DNA of 64,000 bases from Kocuria sp. Lineage in GTDB: Bacteria > Actinomycetota > Actinomycetes > Actinomycetales > Micrococcaceae. A model generated the notes under the pieces. That model was not told the DNA's origin. It saw only the letters and a program-made list of their open reading frames with translations, and did not search any database. The stretch lies in the NCBI GenBank assembly GCA_030454085.1, contig JAKDJD010000013.1, positions 1 through 64,000 on the forward strand. The letters are read 5' to 3'. Position 1 is the first letter of the stretch. Each line of letters begins with the position of its first letter. Shown in pieces: positions 44,985-53,815 of this stretch. Both the position numbers and the translations under genes were made by a program.

Positions 44985-45047
44985 ACGGTGCCGATTGTCG
45001 TTCGCAGCGGGAACCACGTCCCGCCGCAGAACGACTCTCGGCACCGT
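44985..45047. terminator. Large nested hairpin after the Mrp operon
   Basis: Three stems nest in 63 bases. ACGGTGCCGA pairs with TCGGCACCGT at the outside, GTCGTTC with GAACGAC next, and GCGGGA with TCCCGC inside. It lies about 60 bases after mnhG and about 40 bases from the 3' end of the convergent DUF4235 gene, so bidirectional termination is likely. There is no U-run. Confidence 0.65.
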
Positions 45048-45087
45048 ATCGGCTCATCGCCCGCGCACGCAGGCAACCTCCGTGGAG

Positions 45088-45360
45088 CTAGACCTCGGCC
45101 TGACCGCCCGTCTCGATCTCTTCCTTGTGTTCCATCCTGTTGGCCAGGCGAGTAACACCGAGTTTGATCAGAGTCGCCACGACACCGCTGATCGCGGTCC
45201 AGATGACGATGTCCCGCACGCTCTCCTCGGGATCAGGGTTGTTCGACGGCGGTTCATTGCCCGTGACCTTCTTCCACCCGAGAGTCATGACCTTGTTGGC
45301 GGCAAAGACTCCCGCCAAGGAAGCCACCGTGGAACCGATCTTGATTGCGGGGTTGCTCAT
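45088..45360 (-). CDS. DUF4235 family small membrane protein
   Basis: This 90-residue protein has two hydrophobic segments (about residues 8-26 and 48-66) around a polar loop containing GWKKVTGNEPP. This is the layout of the actinobacterial DUF4235 family of unknown role. The ATG at 45360 has GGAGAG upstream on the minus strand. The frame extends further upstream, but that part runs into the regulatory region of the thiamine gene cluster. Confidence 0.85.
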   Translation of the reverse strand: MSNPAIKIGSTVASLAGVFAANKVMTLGWKKVTGNEPPSNNPDPEESVRDIVIWTAISGVVATLIKLGVTRLANRMEHKEEIETGGQAEV

Positions 45361-45460
45361 GCATCTCTCCTCTTCATTCGCACCGGCGGTGCGGCCGGTC
45401 ACGTACAGCTTCTTACAGCCTAATCGCACTGGTTTGCCTTTGTCCGCAACGGGCTGGAGA

Positions 45461-45490
45461 TTCACCCGAAGTGAAATGATCGGATAGACT
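45461..45490 (+). promoter_or_regulatory. Promoter of the TPP-riboswitch transcript
   Basis: TTCACC (45461-45466) and TAGACT (45485-45490) are 18 bases apart, just ahead of the riboswitch. Confidence 0.6.
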
Positions 45491-45504
45491 GGGCGGCGTT
45501 CACG

Positions 45505-45590
45505 AACGACAGGGGAGCCTCGAACGAGGCTGAGAGTGCGAAAGCAGACCCTCGATCTGATGCGGTTAGCACCGACGTAGGGAGTCGAGA
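45505..45590 (+). ncRNA. TPP riboswitch (THI element)
   Basis: The conserved TPP aptamer is clear: AGGGGAGCC at 45511, GGCTGAGAGTG across 45538-45548 with its short preceding stem, GCAGACCCTC, then CTGATGCGGTTAGCACC and GTAGGGAG. It binds thiamine pyrophosphate and should switch off the transporter operon downstream. The gene begins 65 bases later, with its ribosome-binding site in a hairpin (45630-45650). Confidence 0.95.
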
Positions 45591-45629
45591 TCTCGGGCGT
45601 ACCCGAAAGAAGAACGGCGTGCGACCTCC

Positions 45630-45650
45630 CCTCCTGATCTGTGCAGGAGG
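45630..45650 (+). promoter_or_regulatory. Hairpin that hides the ykoE ribosome-binding site
   Basis: CCTCCTG (45630-45636) pairs perfectly with CAGGAGG (45644-45650), the ribosome-binding site that ends 7 bases before the ATG. A second CCTCC copy lies just upstream. This fits translational control by the TPP riboswitch, as is common in actinobacteria. The switching partner was not worked out. Confidence 0.65.
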
Positions 45651-45657
45651 AAGACCA

Positions 45658-46317
45658 ATGAACACCACACCCTCATCCGAATCTCTGGACCGGGGACCCG
45701 CAGGAACCGGCGCGGCATCACACCGACGGCGAGCATCGTGGCGCGTGATCGACATCGTCATCGCATCCGTTTTGGCGGTGGTTTGCGGCGTCATCTTCTG
45801 GATCTGGTCCAATGCCGTCTCACCGGCCACGCAGACTGCGACCGTCGGATTTCCGCCCTTGTCAGGCTTGATCGGCGGTGGTTGGCTCCTCGCCGGCGTC
45901 ATCGGTGGACTCGTGATCAGGAAACCGGGCGCTGCGATCTACTGCGAAATGGTCGCTGCGGTGATTGAGGCCCTCCTCGGCACGCATTACAGCGCCGGGG
46001 TCCTGCTCTCGGGCGCGATTCAGGGCATTGGCGCCGAAATCGTGTTCGCCGCGTTGCTGTACCGTCGCTTCGGACTGCCCACGGCGCTCCTGTCCGGCGC
46101 CGTCTCGGGTCTGTTCATGGGGGTCAGCGAAGTCGTCATGTACTACGCATTCTGGGAACCTCAGTACCAGGTCGTCTACGTGATGTGCGCCGTGGTCTCC
46201 GGGCTCCTCATCGCCGGTTTCCTCTCGTGGGCCCTGATGCGCGCCCTGATCTCGACCGGTGTCCTCGGATCGGTCGCGGCAGGTCGCGATGCCCGGCAGA
46301 TGCGGCGGCGTGCGTGA
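45658..46317 (+). CDS. ykoE: YkoE-family ECF transporter substrate-binding (S) component
   Basis: This 219-residue membrane protein has about five helices and the YkoE-type segments GFPPLSGLIGGGWLLAGVIG and GAAIYCEMVAAVIEALLG. Such S components bind thiamine precursors such as hydroxymethylpyrimidine (HMP). The TPP riboswitch upstream and the YkoD/YkoC genes downstream confirm a thiamine-related role. AGGAGG precedes the ATG. The stop overlaps the GTG of the ATPase gene (GTGA). Confidence 0.92.
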   Translation: MNTTPSSESLDRGPAGTGAASHRRRASWRVIDIVIASVLAVVCGVIFWIWSNAVSPATQTATVGFPPLSGLIGGGWLLAGVIGGLVIRKPGAAIYCEMVAAVIEALLGTHYSAGVLLSGAIQGIGAEIVFAALLYRRFGLPTALLSGAVSGLFMGVSEVVMYYAFWEPQYQVVYVMCAVVSGLLIAGFLSWALMRALISTGVLGSVAAGRDARQMRRRA

Positions 46318-47978
46318 GCGCCGGCGGTGCGTCCATCAGTGCCCGAGGCTTCGGATGGCACCATGCGGGACGGGATGAGCCCGCGTTCAACGGCGTGGAC
46401 CTGGATATCGCGTCCGGAGAGAAGGTTCTCCTGCTCGGCCCGTCCGGCGCGGGCAAATCGACCCTTCTCCATGCCCTGGCCGGGGTGCTCGACGACGACG
46501 ACGGCGAAGCCGCCCTCGGAAGGGTGACCGTCAACGGCATGGACCCCCGGGACGCGAGGGCATCGGTCGGTCTGATGCAGCAGGACCCGGAATCCTCGAT
46601 CGTTTTGTCTCGGGTCGGCGATGACCTTGCGTTCGGGCCGGAGAACCTCGGGGTGCCACGGGACGAGATCGTCGGGAGATGCCGGCGCGCCCTGCAATCG
46701 GTCGGACTCGATCTTCCGTGGGAGCATCCCACGTCGGCGCTGTCCGGCGGACAGAAACAACGTCTTGGGCTGGCCGGGATCCTCGCGATGGAACCCGGTC
46801 TCCTTCTGCTCGATGAGCCGACGGCGAACCTCGATCCGGACGGCGTCGTCGAGGTCCGGGACGCCGTGATCACGGCCGCACAGGAATACGGATCGACCCT
46901 GGTGGTCGTCGAACACCGTGTTGCCGTGTGGGCGGACCTCGTCGACCGGATCATCGTCCTGTCACCGAATGGCGGGATCAGCCACGACGGCGCTCCCTCC
47001 GAAGTTCTCGGAAGAGCGCGCGAAGAATTGCTCGACGCCGGCGTTTGGGTCCCTGACCATGTTCCGCGACGGCCCATGGCTTCCACGGGCGGCAATATTC
47101 CCGTGGATCGGGAGGGGCCGCTTCTCCAGGCATGCGGTCTCGCGGTGACCAGACAGCAGCCTTCCCGGTCGTGGAGCAGGGGCCGACGTCGTGCGGTCAG
47201 GAAATCTCCGGCCACGCCGATTCCGGCCGCGAGGGATGCCCTCCGAGCATCGGAGAACATCGGTCTTCGGGTGCATCGAGGCCAGCACCTGGCAGTGACT
47301 GGGCCGAACGGTGCCGGAAAATCCACGCTCGCCCTGACCCTCGCGGGTCTGATTCCGCCGGCGGCGGGATATGTCGCCGCGTCGGAGGAACTGAGGTACC
47401 TCCGTGACCCCACCAGAGTAGATCGGTCCCCATCATGGGACCCTTGGGCGTGGACCTCCGGACAGCTGATTGCCCGTATCGGCACGGTTTTCCAAGAACC
47501 CGAGCACCAATTCGTGAGGGCCACGGTCGGGGAAGAACTGGCGCTGGGGGCGCGGCTCGCAGACGGCGCCAGACGTCGGCTGTCCAGGAACGGGCCGCCG
47601 CACGACGACGAAGACCCGGAAGTGCGCGCACAGGAGCTCCTGGAACGTCTCGGCCTGGAGCACGTGAGGGACGCGAATCCCTTCACGCTCTCCGGGGGTG
47701 AGAAACGTCGCCTCTCGGTCGGAACGGCTCTCGCCGCCAGGCCACGGATTCTGGTTCTCGACGAACCCACGTTCGGCCAGGACGCCAGCACGTGGGCGAA
47801 TCTCGTCGATCTGCTTCGAGAGGTTCTGGCGGCGGGATCGGCGGTCGTGTCCGTGACGCATGATCGCGCGTTCCTCGAGGCCCTCGGCGGGGAGGAACTG
47901 CGTCTGGGGGACCACCCCCATGAGCCCGAGGCAGAGCCGGTCGACGCGGTGGCAGGAGGTGAGGCATGGATCTCTTGA
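46314..47978 (+). CDS. ykoD: YkoD-type ECF transporter ATPase with two ABC domains
   Basis: This 554-residue protein contains two complete ABC ATPase domains. The first has GPSGAGKST, LSGGQKQRLGL and LLLLDEPTANLD. The second (from about residue 275) has GPNGAGKST, LSGGEKRRLSV and ILVLDEPTFGQD. It powers the ECF importer for a thiamine precursor together with YkoE and YkoC. The GTG start is fixed by overlap with the YkoE stop. The frame is open upstream only within ykoE. Confidence 0.92.
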   Translation: MSAGGASISARGFGWHHAGRDEPAFNGVDLDIASGEKVLLLGPSGAGKSTLLHALAGVLDDDDGEAALGRVTVNGMDPRDARASVGLMQQDPESSIVLSRVGDDLAFGPENLGVPRDEIVGRCRRALQSVGLDLPWEHPTSALSGGQKQRLGLAGILAMEPGLLLLDEPTANLDPDGVVEVRDAVITAAQEYGSTLVVVEHRVAVWADLVDRIIVLSPNGGISHDGAPSEVLGRAREELLDAGVWVPDHVPRRPMASTGGNIPVDREGPLLQACGLAVTRQQPSRSWSRGRRRAVRKSPATPIPAARDALRASENIGLRVHRGQHLAVTGPNGAGKSTLALTLAGLIPPAAGYVAASEELRYLRDPTRVDRSPSWDPWAWTSGQLIARIGTVFQEPEHQFVRATVGEELALGARLADGARRRLSRNGPPHDDEDPEVRAQELLERLGLEHVRDANPFTLSGGEKRRLSVGTALAARPRILVLDEPTFGQDASTWANLVDLLREVLAAGSAVVSVTHDRAFLEALGGEELRLGDHPHEPEAEPVDAVAGGEAWIS

Positions 47979-48757
47979 ACAATGCCACGGCGGCCGATTC
48001 AGGTCTGGGCCGCGTCAATCCAGCGGTCAAGATTCTCCTGCTCGTTGTCCTCACTGTCGCGTTTCTGGCGAGCGCCGACTGGGTGACCTCAGGTTCCGGC
48101 GTGCTCTTCCTGGTCCTTGTGATGATCGGGTGCCGCATCGACCCGCGAAACGTACTGGTCAGACTCTGGCCGGTCTTCACCGCCGCGGTTTTCAGCGGAT
48201 GGGCCACGGCGCTCCTGTCGTCCAAGACGGGGGATGTTCTGCTCGACGTCGGCCCGTTCCTGTTCACCACTGATTCCGTGGACGCGGGGGTTGCCATTGC
48301 GCTGCGTGGATGTGCACTCGCGATGATCTCGGTGCTGTTGCTGCTGACCACCGATGCGCGAGAAATCGGGGACAGTCTCGCCCAGACCTTTCGGCTTCCC
48401 TCGCGGTTCGTGCTATCCGCAGTCGCCGCATTTCGTCTGGTCGGGATCATGATCACGGAATGGGAGACTCTCGCGGCGGCCAGGCGGGCCCGTGGCCTGG
48501 GGCCGGACCGAGGCATCCTCGGTAACGTTGGGGGCTTCGCAACGCAGGCCTTCTCCCTGATTGTCCAGGCACTGCGCAGGGCGAGCCGTCTTGCCGTGAC
48601 GATGGAGGCCCGGGGTTTCGGCGCGGGACCGCGGACGTGGGTCCATCAGCCGGAGTACTCGTGGCGTGACGCGGCCGCCCTGGTCATCGGCCTTGGGATA
48701 CCGGTGGTCGCCATCGGCCTGTCCGTGGTCCTGGGAACCTACCGGTTCTTCCACTAG
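47966..48757 (+). CDS. ykoC: YkoC-type ECF transporter transmembrane (T) component
   Basis: This 263-residue EcfT-like protein has about five helices and the coupling motifs of T components: AARRARGLG and the later MEARGFG, each an Ala-Arg-Gly motif that contacts an ATPase domain. The start overlaps the end of ykoD by 13 bases and has AGGAGGTGAGG before it. It completes the three-part importer. Confidence 0.92.
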   Translation: MDLLNNATAADSGLGRVNPAVKILLLVVLTVAFLASADWVTSGSGVLFLVLVMIGCRIDPRNVLVRLWPVFTAAVFSGWATALLSSKTGDVLLDVGPFLFTTDSVDAGVAIALRGCALAMISVLLLLTTDAREIGDSLAQTFRLPSRFVLSAVAAFRLVGIMITEWETLAAARRARGLGPDRGILGNVGGFATQAFSLIVQALRRASRLAVTMEARGFGAGPRTWVHQPEYSWRDAAALVIGLGIPVVAIGLSVVLGTYRFFH

Positions 48758-48784
48758 ACGGCCCGGCTCCTGTCCCGGGAGACA

Positions 48785-48817
48785 ACGACGCCCGGTGGAT
48801 GTCCCACCGGGCGTCGT
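48785..48817. terminator. Bidirectional terminator between ykoC and the ABC exporter
   Basis: ACGACGCCCGGTGG (48785-48798) pairs perfectly with 48804-48817 over a 5-base loop. It lies between two convergent genes. Confidence 0.85.
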
Positions 48818-48826
48818 CTCGATTCC

Positions 48827-50245
48827 CTAGTCCATGGCCAGCGCACGGACCGGCGGCTCCTTGGCCGTCTGCCGGGCGGGCAAGGCCGTGGCCAGGCCCG
48901 TGATCGCCAGGCATCCGATGACCACCATCAGCAGAACGCCCCAGGGAGGGGTCGGGCCGAAAATGCCCGCGCCCTTGACCGAGGCGAACATGCAGAAGGT
49001 GCCCGCCCAACCGTAGAAGATGCCCAGCGGGATACCGACGCACGCCGCCGACACGGTCAGCTGGGCAGTCTCCCCAAAGATCATCTGCCACATCTGCCGG
49101 GTCGAGAGGCCGACCGTCCGCAGCATGCCCAGTTCCCTCCGGCGCTGCATGATGGAGGATTTCATGTTGTTGGCGACGCCGATCACGGCGATGGCCACGG
49201 AGAAGGCGACCATGCCGTAGACGAACAGCAAGGTGTTGTCGATCATCACGTTGATCATGGCCACCTGGCCGAATTCGTACTCACCGCTCTCGGCCATGCC
49301 GTGCACCGCCGACTTGAGAGTGGATCCGAGGGTCCCGAACATCACCACGAGCGTGATGCCGATGACCAGCCCCATGGATGTGCGTGCCGACCTGAGCGGG
49401 TAGCGCCTCGAGTTCGCCACCGCCATGCGACCGGGGGTCCCGTGCCCGACCACGGAACCTGAGAGGGCGAAGAACGGGGGCATGACCCAGGCGGACCCCA
49501 GGGCGATACCGGTGAAGCTCAGGAACCCTCCCAGGACGGCAGGAAGGATTCCGACCGGGCTGCCGATTCCCAGGACCAGGCCACCGATCAGGAACAGAAG
49601 ACCCACAACGACGAACGCGATCGAGGCGGCCAGCGTGAGCTTTCGGTTCCGGAGAGCCTTCGACGCGGGTTCACCGCTGCGCCGGACCCCTTCGAGAGGC
49701 GAGACCGACAGAACGGGGCGCGCCCCATTCCAGGCGGCGATCCAACTGGTCAGCGCGACCAGGACAGCCGCAACCAGCATCCACGGGTTGAGCGCTGTGG
49801 ACTGCAAGCTCGTGCCTGCGTCCTTTGCCTCCGCGACCAACGCGAGGATCCATGTGGTCAGTGCACCGAGGGCGAGACCGACCACGGAACCCAGGATCCC
49901 GATGACGAGACCCTCGGCAGCGACGCCGCGACGGAGGGCCGATGCCTTGGCACCGATCAGTCGCATCATCGCCAGCTGCTGGGTCCGTCCGGCGACGACG
50001 ATCGAGAAGGTGTTGACGACGACCGTCCCTGCGACGAAGAGGGCGACCGCGAAGAAGGTCATCGACGTCAGGACCAGCATGGCAAGGAGACTTCCGCCGG
50101 CCTGGCCATCCGGGTCCAGGAGCTTGTACAGGAGGCCGACGGCCCCGATCAGACCGGAACCGAAGAGCGAACCGATCGTGACCACGAGGAGGGTCGAGAC
50201 GTGCTGGCCCGGTCGGCGGGCCAGTTCGAGGAGTGCGTTCTTCAC
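48827..50245 (-). CDS. FtsX-like ABC transporter permease
   Basis: This 472-residue membrane protein has two FtsX-type repeats. Each contains helices and the typical coupling stretch: GRTQQLAMMRLIGAKASALRR in the first (about residues 85-105) and QRRRELGMLRTVGLSTRQM in the second (about 360-380). It probably exports a lipid, lipoprotein or peptide with the ATPase encoded just upstream. The GTG start lies 1 base after the ATPase stop. The substrate is unknown. Confidence 0.88.
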   Translation of the reverse strand: MKNALLELARRPGQHVSTLLVVTIGSLFGSGLIGAVGLLYKLLDPDGQAGGSLLAMLVLTSMTFFAVALFVAGTVVVNTFSIVVAGRTQQLAMMRLIGAKASALRRGVAAEGLVIGILGSVVGLALGALTTWILALVAEAKDAGTSLQSTALNPWMLVAAVLVALTSWIAAWNGARPVLSVSPLEGVRRSGEPASKALRNRKLTLAASIAFVVVGLLFLIGGLVLGIGSPVGILPAVLGGFLSFTGIALGSAWVMPPFFALSGSVVGHGTPGRMAVANSRRYPLRSARTSMGLVIGITLVVMFGTLGSTLKSAVHGMAESGEYEFGQVAMINVMIDNTLLFVYGMVAFSVAIAVIGVANNMKSSIMQRRRELGMLRTVGLSTRQMWQMIFGETAQLTVSAACVGIPLGIFYGWAGTFCMFASVKGAGIFGPTPPWGVLLMVVIGCLAITGLATALPARQTAKEPPVRALAMD

Positions 50246-50246
50246 T

Positions 50247-51038
50247 TCAGTTCACCTCCAGAGACAGCATCATCTGTGCGATGTCCTCGGCGCGGGGCGA
50301 GCCTTCGCTCTGGTGGACGATTTTGCCGTCCGCGAGGTACACGACGCGCTGGGCGTGGGCCGCTGCTTTCGGGTCGTGGGTGACCATGACGATCGACTGT
50401 CCTAGTTCCTGCGCCGCGACCCGCAGGAGTTGAAGCACTTCCAGAGCGGAACGGGAGTCGAGATTGCCGGTGGGCTCGTCCGCCAGAATCAGGGCGGGGC
50501 GGGTTGCCAGCGCTCTGGCGATCGCGACGCGTTGTTGCTGTCCGCCCGAGAGCTCACTCGGCCGGTGCTCCACGCGTTCGGCGAGGCCCAACCGGTCGAG
50601 GAGCTGATCGATCCATGCCTGTTCCTGCTTATTCGGTGAACGGCCGTCCAGGTCGAAGGGGAGAAGAATGTTTTCCCGCACGTTCATCGTGGGCATCAGG
50701 TTGAATGCCTGGAAGACGAACCCCACGCGGCGGCGTCGCACCTCGGTCAGTTCGTTGTCGTCCAGGTGCGTGATTTCCTGCTCGCCGATCCACATTCTGC
50801 CGCCCGTGGCGGTCTCGAGTCCCGCCATCAGGTGCATCAGCGTGGACTTGCCGGACCCTGAGGGACCCATGACCGCGACGAATTCTCCGGGGGCCACCTC
50901 CAGGTCGACGTCGCGGACGGCGGCAACCGCGTTCCCGCCCTCGCCGTAGGACTTGCTGACGCTCTCGGCGCGGGCGATGGGCATGACCGCTCGGGGTGCC
51001 CCGCCGGGAGCCTGGTGGGTGAGGTTCGGGTGTGACAT
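50247..51038 (-). CDS. MacB/LolD-type ABC transporter ATP-binding protein
   Basis: This 263-residue ATPase has Walker [11 protein letters not shown]-loop [12 protein letters not shown], signature [15 protein letters not shown] and Walker [13 protein letters not shown], the pattern of the LolD/MacB/FtsE subfamily. The first 20 residues are extra and variable; an ATG at residue 19 ([11 protein letters not shown]) is an alternative start. It pairs with the FtsX-like permease. The upstream region (51039-51176) holds a promoter-length spacer with no gene. Confidence 0.9.
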   Translation of the reverse strand: MSHPNLTHQAPGGAPRAVMPIARAESVSKSYGEGGNAVAAVRDVDLEVAPGEFVAVMGPSGSGKSTLMHLMAGLETATGGRMWIGEQEITHLDDNELTEVRRRRVGFVFQAFNLMPTMNVRENILLPFDLDGRSPNKQEQAWIDQLLDRLGLAERVEHRPSELSGGQQQRVAIARALATRPALILADEPTGNLDSRSALEVLQLLRVAAQELGQSIVMVTHDPKAAAHAQRVVYLADGKIVHQSEGSPRAEDIAQMMLSLEVN

Positions 51039-51176
51039 TGCAACTCCATGAGGTTTGCTTCTTGGTACAACCTCTACTGTTCCGCGTGCGGTCGTTACGG
51101 ACAGTGGAGCTGGAGCTAGATCGGGGTAGAGCTGGCTGTAGTTTCCGACCTCGGGGCAGGTGGAACGCCCGTCACG

Positions 51177-52433
51177 CTATGCCGGGTTCGCCGAGCGCGG
51201 TGCTCCCATTCCGGGGTCGATGCGTCCGGGGCCGGAGGCCGACGGGGCGATGTCGATGTCGAAAATTTCCGTGGGGAGGTAGACCGTGGCACAGGAATTC
51301 GGGACGTCGACGACGCCGGAGAACCTGCCCTCGATGGGTGCCGCGCCCAGCAGGAGAAAAGCCTGCTCGCGGGACCAGCCGAAGGTCGTCAGGTAGTCGA
51401 TCGCGTGGAGAATGGCACGCTGGTAGGCCAGCTGCGAATCCAAGTAGCGCTGTTCGCCGTCGAGGGTCACGGAGGTCCCGGAAAAGGCGAGCCACTCGGA
51501 ATACTGTGGGGCCGTTCTGCCGGGCATGAAGATCGCGTTCTCGCTGACCCCATAGGTCTCCATGCCGCCCTTGATCACGTCGACACGCAGATCGATGTAC
51601 CCGCCCATCTCGATGGCGCCGCAGAACGTGATCTCCCCGTCCCCCTGCGAGAAGTGGAGATCTCCGACGGAGAGGTTTCCACCCTTGACGAACACGGGGT
51701 AGAAGACCCTGGAACCCTTGGTGAAGTTCTTGATGTCCTGGTTGCCTCCGTTCTCCCGAGGGGGAGCGGTGCGTGCGGCCTCCGAGGCCACACGTCGGTA
51801 GTCCTCGCCTTCCAGCGTGCCCAGGATGGCGCTGTCGGGTTCGGGAGGCAGGGCCAGTGGCGGAAGGCGGTGGGGATCTGTGGCAATCAGATCTCCTTCA
51901 CGTTTGTTCCATGAAGCCAGCAAGTCCGCGGACGGGGCCGTGCCCATCAACCCTGGGTGGGTGATACCGGTGAAACTGACGCCGGGGATGTGGCGCGACG
52001 TCGCCGTATCGCCCGAGAAGTCCCAGACGGCTTTGTAAGCGTCCGGGAACTGGTCGACCAGGAAACTGCCTCCGTTGTTCTTGGGAAAAATCCCCGTATA
52101 GCCCCACCCTTGTCCCGCCAGGGGGCCCGTTTCCTGGGGGATCGGCCCGAGATCGAGGATGTCCACGACGAGCAAGTCGCCGGGTTCCGCGCCTTCGACG
52201 GCGAACGGCCCGGAGAGCGCGTGAACGACGTCGATCGGTGCGTCCCTGACGTCGTCGGCCGAGTCGTCGTTCTTGATGGCGCCGTCGAACCACTCCCGGC
52301 AATCAACCCTGAATGAGTCTCCAGGCTTCAGCGTTTCGATGGGCGGGATCTCGGGGTGCCAGCGGTTGTGGCCTATCTTCTCCTGGTCGGAGAAGGGCTT
52401 GTTCGAGTCGAGGGGGAAAATGACGTCCGGCAT
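51177..52433 (-). CDS. fmdA: Formamidase (FmdA/AmdA acetamidase family)
   Basis: This 418-residue cytosolic amidase hydrolyses formamide, or other short aliphatic amides, to ammonia and the acid. Family features are HNRWHPEIPP near residue 22, EPGDLLVVDILDLG, GGNQDIKNFTKGSR and LHFSQGDGEITFCGAIE. The length matches known formamidases. AAAGGAA lies before the ATG. The small zinc-ribbon regulator-like gene fmdB is upstream on the same strand, the usual arrangement. It would supply nitrogen. Confidence 0.92.
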   Translation of the reverse strand: MPDVIFPLDSNKPFSDQEKIGHNRWHPEIPPIETLKPGDSFRVDCREWFDGAIKNDDSADDVRDAPIDVVHALSGPFAVEGAEPGDLLVVDILDLGPIPQETGPLAGQGWGYTGIFPKNNGGSFLVDQFPDAYKAVWDFSGDTATSRHIPGVSFTGITHPGLMGTAPSADLLASWNKREGDLIATDPHRLPPLALPPEPDSAILGTLEGEDYRRVASEAARTAPPRENGGNQDIKNFTKGSRVFYPVFVKGGNLSVGDLHFSQGDGEITFCGAIEMGGYIDLRVDVIKGGMETYGVSENAIFMPGRTAPQYSEWLAFSGTSVTLDGEQRYLDSQLAYQRAILHAIDYLTTFGWSREQAFLLLGAAPIEGRFSGVVDVPNSCATVYLPTEIFDIDIAPSASGPGRIDPGMGAPRSANPA

Positions 52434-52508
52434 GAGATTCCTTTCGGTGGGGGTAACTCGATGGAGCTCGCGCCGGCGGGGCGGTCGGCCCGCGCCTTCC
52501 GCGAGAGG

Positions 52509-52796
52509 TCAGGGTCGCGGAAGGTTGAGGTGCCGTGGGTCCTGGGTTGTCCTTGGCTGAGAGCCGCCGGGATGGTTGGGGACGCGCGTGACGATCTCAG
52601 GCTCGTGCGCGGAGCGCTCGGCGTCCCCGATGGCCTTCGCGCGGTCGGAGGCGAGGGCGGACAGCCCGATGGGGGAGAAGACCCGTACTGCCGTCTCGGA
52701 GCAGTTGCGGCACGTCCTCGATCCGGGAACCTCCGACATGCGATGCATGGCTTCGAAGACTCCACAGCGCGGGCATCGGAATTCGTACAGGGGCAT
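52509..52796 (-). CDS. fmdB: FmdB-family zinc-ribbon protein
   Basis: This 95-residue protein begins MPLYEFRCPRCG and has a second pair, CRNC, giving a CxxC-CxxC zinc ribbon as in FmdB. FmdB-like proteins are linked to regulation of formamidase in Methylophilus. The rest of the protein is polar and likely disordered. An in-frame start 30 bases upstream is less likely because the family starts at MPLYEF. It is co-directional with fmdA, 75 bases away. Confidence 0.88.
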   Translation of the reverse strand: MPLYEFRCPRCGVFEAMHRMSEVPGSRTCRNCSETAVRVFSPIGLSALASDRAKAIGDAERSAHEPEIVTRVPNHPGGSQPRTTQDPRHLNLPRP

Positions 52797-52824
52797 TCGC
52801 ACCTCAAGAATGATGAGTGATATC

Positions 52825-52839
52825 AAGCACTTCGTGCTT
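52825..52839. promoter_or_regulatory. Inverted repeat upstream of fmdB
   Basis: AAGCAC-TTC-GTGCTT is a 6-base inverted repeat with a 3-base centre, 29 bases before the fmdB start. It could be an operator for the formamidase genes, but I do not recognise the regulator. Confidence 0.35.
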
Positions 52840-52887
52840 TGAGATTACGCCCGGCGCCATGTCCGGTCAACGACGGAGCCGTGAGGT

Positions 52888-53769
52888 TCAGCGGGAGCGC
52901 AGGAAACCCATGAGTGTCTCGGTGATGTCGGGGCTCGTGGCGAGCGCCTGGTTGTTGAGATGAGTGACCGGGGCAAGCAATCGGACCGAGGAAGTCAGCC
53001 AGACACCGTCGGACTCCATGAGGTCTTTCGGATAGAGCGGACCGAACCCCACGTCCCACCCCGAGTCTCTGGCACCTTCGAAGAGCGCCCCTTGCGTGGT
53101 GCCGGGAAGGATCCCGTGATTCGGCTCCGGGGTGAACAGCGTCAGCCTGCCCTGGTCTCTCCTCGCGACCACGACCGAGCTCGTCGCCCCCTCGAGGATC
53201 CGCCGGTCCGACGCCGTGAAGATCGCTTCCTGCGCACCGAGTGATTTCACGTGTCTCAGTACGGCCATGTTGACCGCGTAGGAGAGGGTTTTGGCTCCCG
53301 CCAGGAGCCAGGGGTACGACGTGTCCTCGGCGGGGTCATGGCCTCGCGGAAGCAGCATCGCTCTGACCCCGTTCTCCCGCTGCCCGATCGTTGAGGCCGG
53401 TACCCCGCTGACGATCACGAGTCCGTAGGGACCTTCATCCGACGTGTCCCGGCTGATGAGGAGTTTTACCGTATGTTCGACGCCGAGTTCCGTCCTGGTG
53501 CCCGGCCCTGCGGATTCCAGGGCGAGGGCCGTGGCCTGCCGCCACGCGGCGTCGTCCGGGTCGGATATTTTCAGGAGCCTGGCGGAATTGGCCAGCCGAG
53601 TGAGGTGGAGGTCGAATTTCCGCACCTGCGAGTCCACGGCGAGCATGGTCTCGAAGACTCCGTCTCCCCGCGTGTAGCCTTCGTCGTCGATCCTGATCAG
53701 TGGCGCCGAGGCGTCGAGGAGGGTTCCCGTGGGGAAATTGTGGTCAATGCGTACAACCGTGGGTGCCAT
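52888..53769 (-). CDS. Aminotransferase class IV (aminodeoxychorismate lyase-like)
   Basis: This 293-residue PLP enzyme of fold type IV has GYTRGDGVFETM near residue 32, the PLP-lysine region LAGAKTLSYAVNM and the EGATSSVVV segment. The pattern best fits 4-amino-4-deoxychorismate lyase (folate pathway), with D-amino-acid or branched-chain transaminase as alternatives. ATG 53769 is assumed; another ATG 9 bases upstream is equally possible. No folate genes adjoin it. Confidence 0.8.
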   Translation of the reverse strand: MAPTVVRIDHNFPTGTLLDASAPLIRIDDEGYTRGDGVFETMLAVDSQVRKFDLHLTRLANSARLLKISDPDDAAWRQATALALESAGPGTRTELGVEHTVKLLISRDTSDEGPYGLVIVSGVPASTIGQRENGVRAMLLPRGHDPAEDTSYPWLLAGAKTLSYAVNMAVLRHVKSLGAQEAIFTASDRRILEGATSSVVVARRDQGRLTLFTPEPNHGILPGTTQGALFEGARDSGWDVGFGPLYPKDLMESDGVWLTSSVRLLAPVTHLNNQALATSPDITETLMGFLRSR

Positions 53770-53815
53770 ACGTCTCATTAAACGTCATCTTCGCCGGTCG
53801 CACGAGGGGCGCAGA

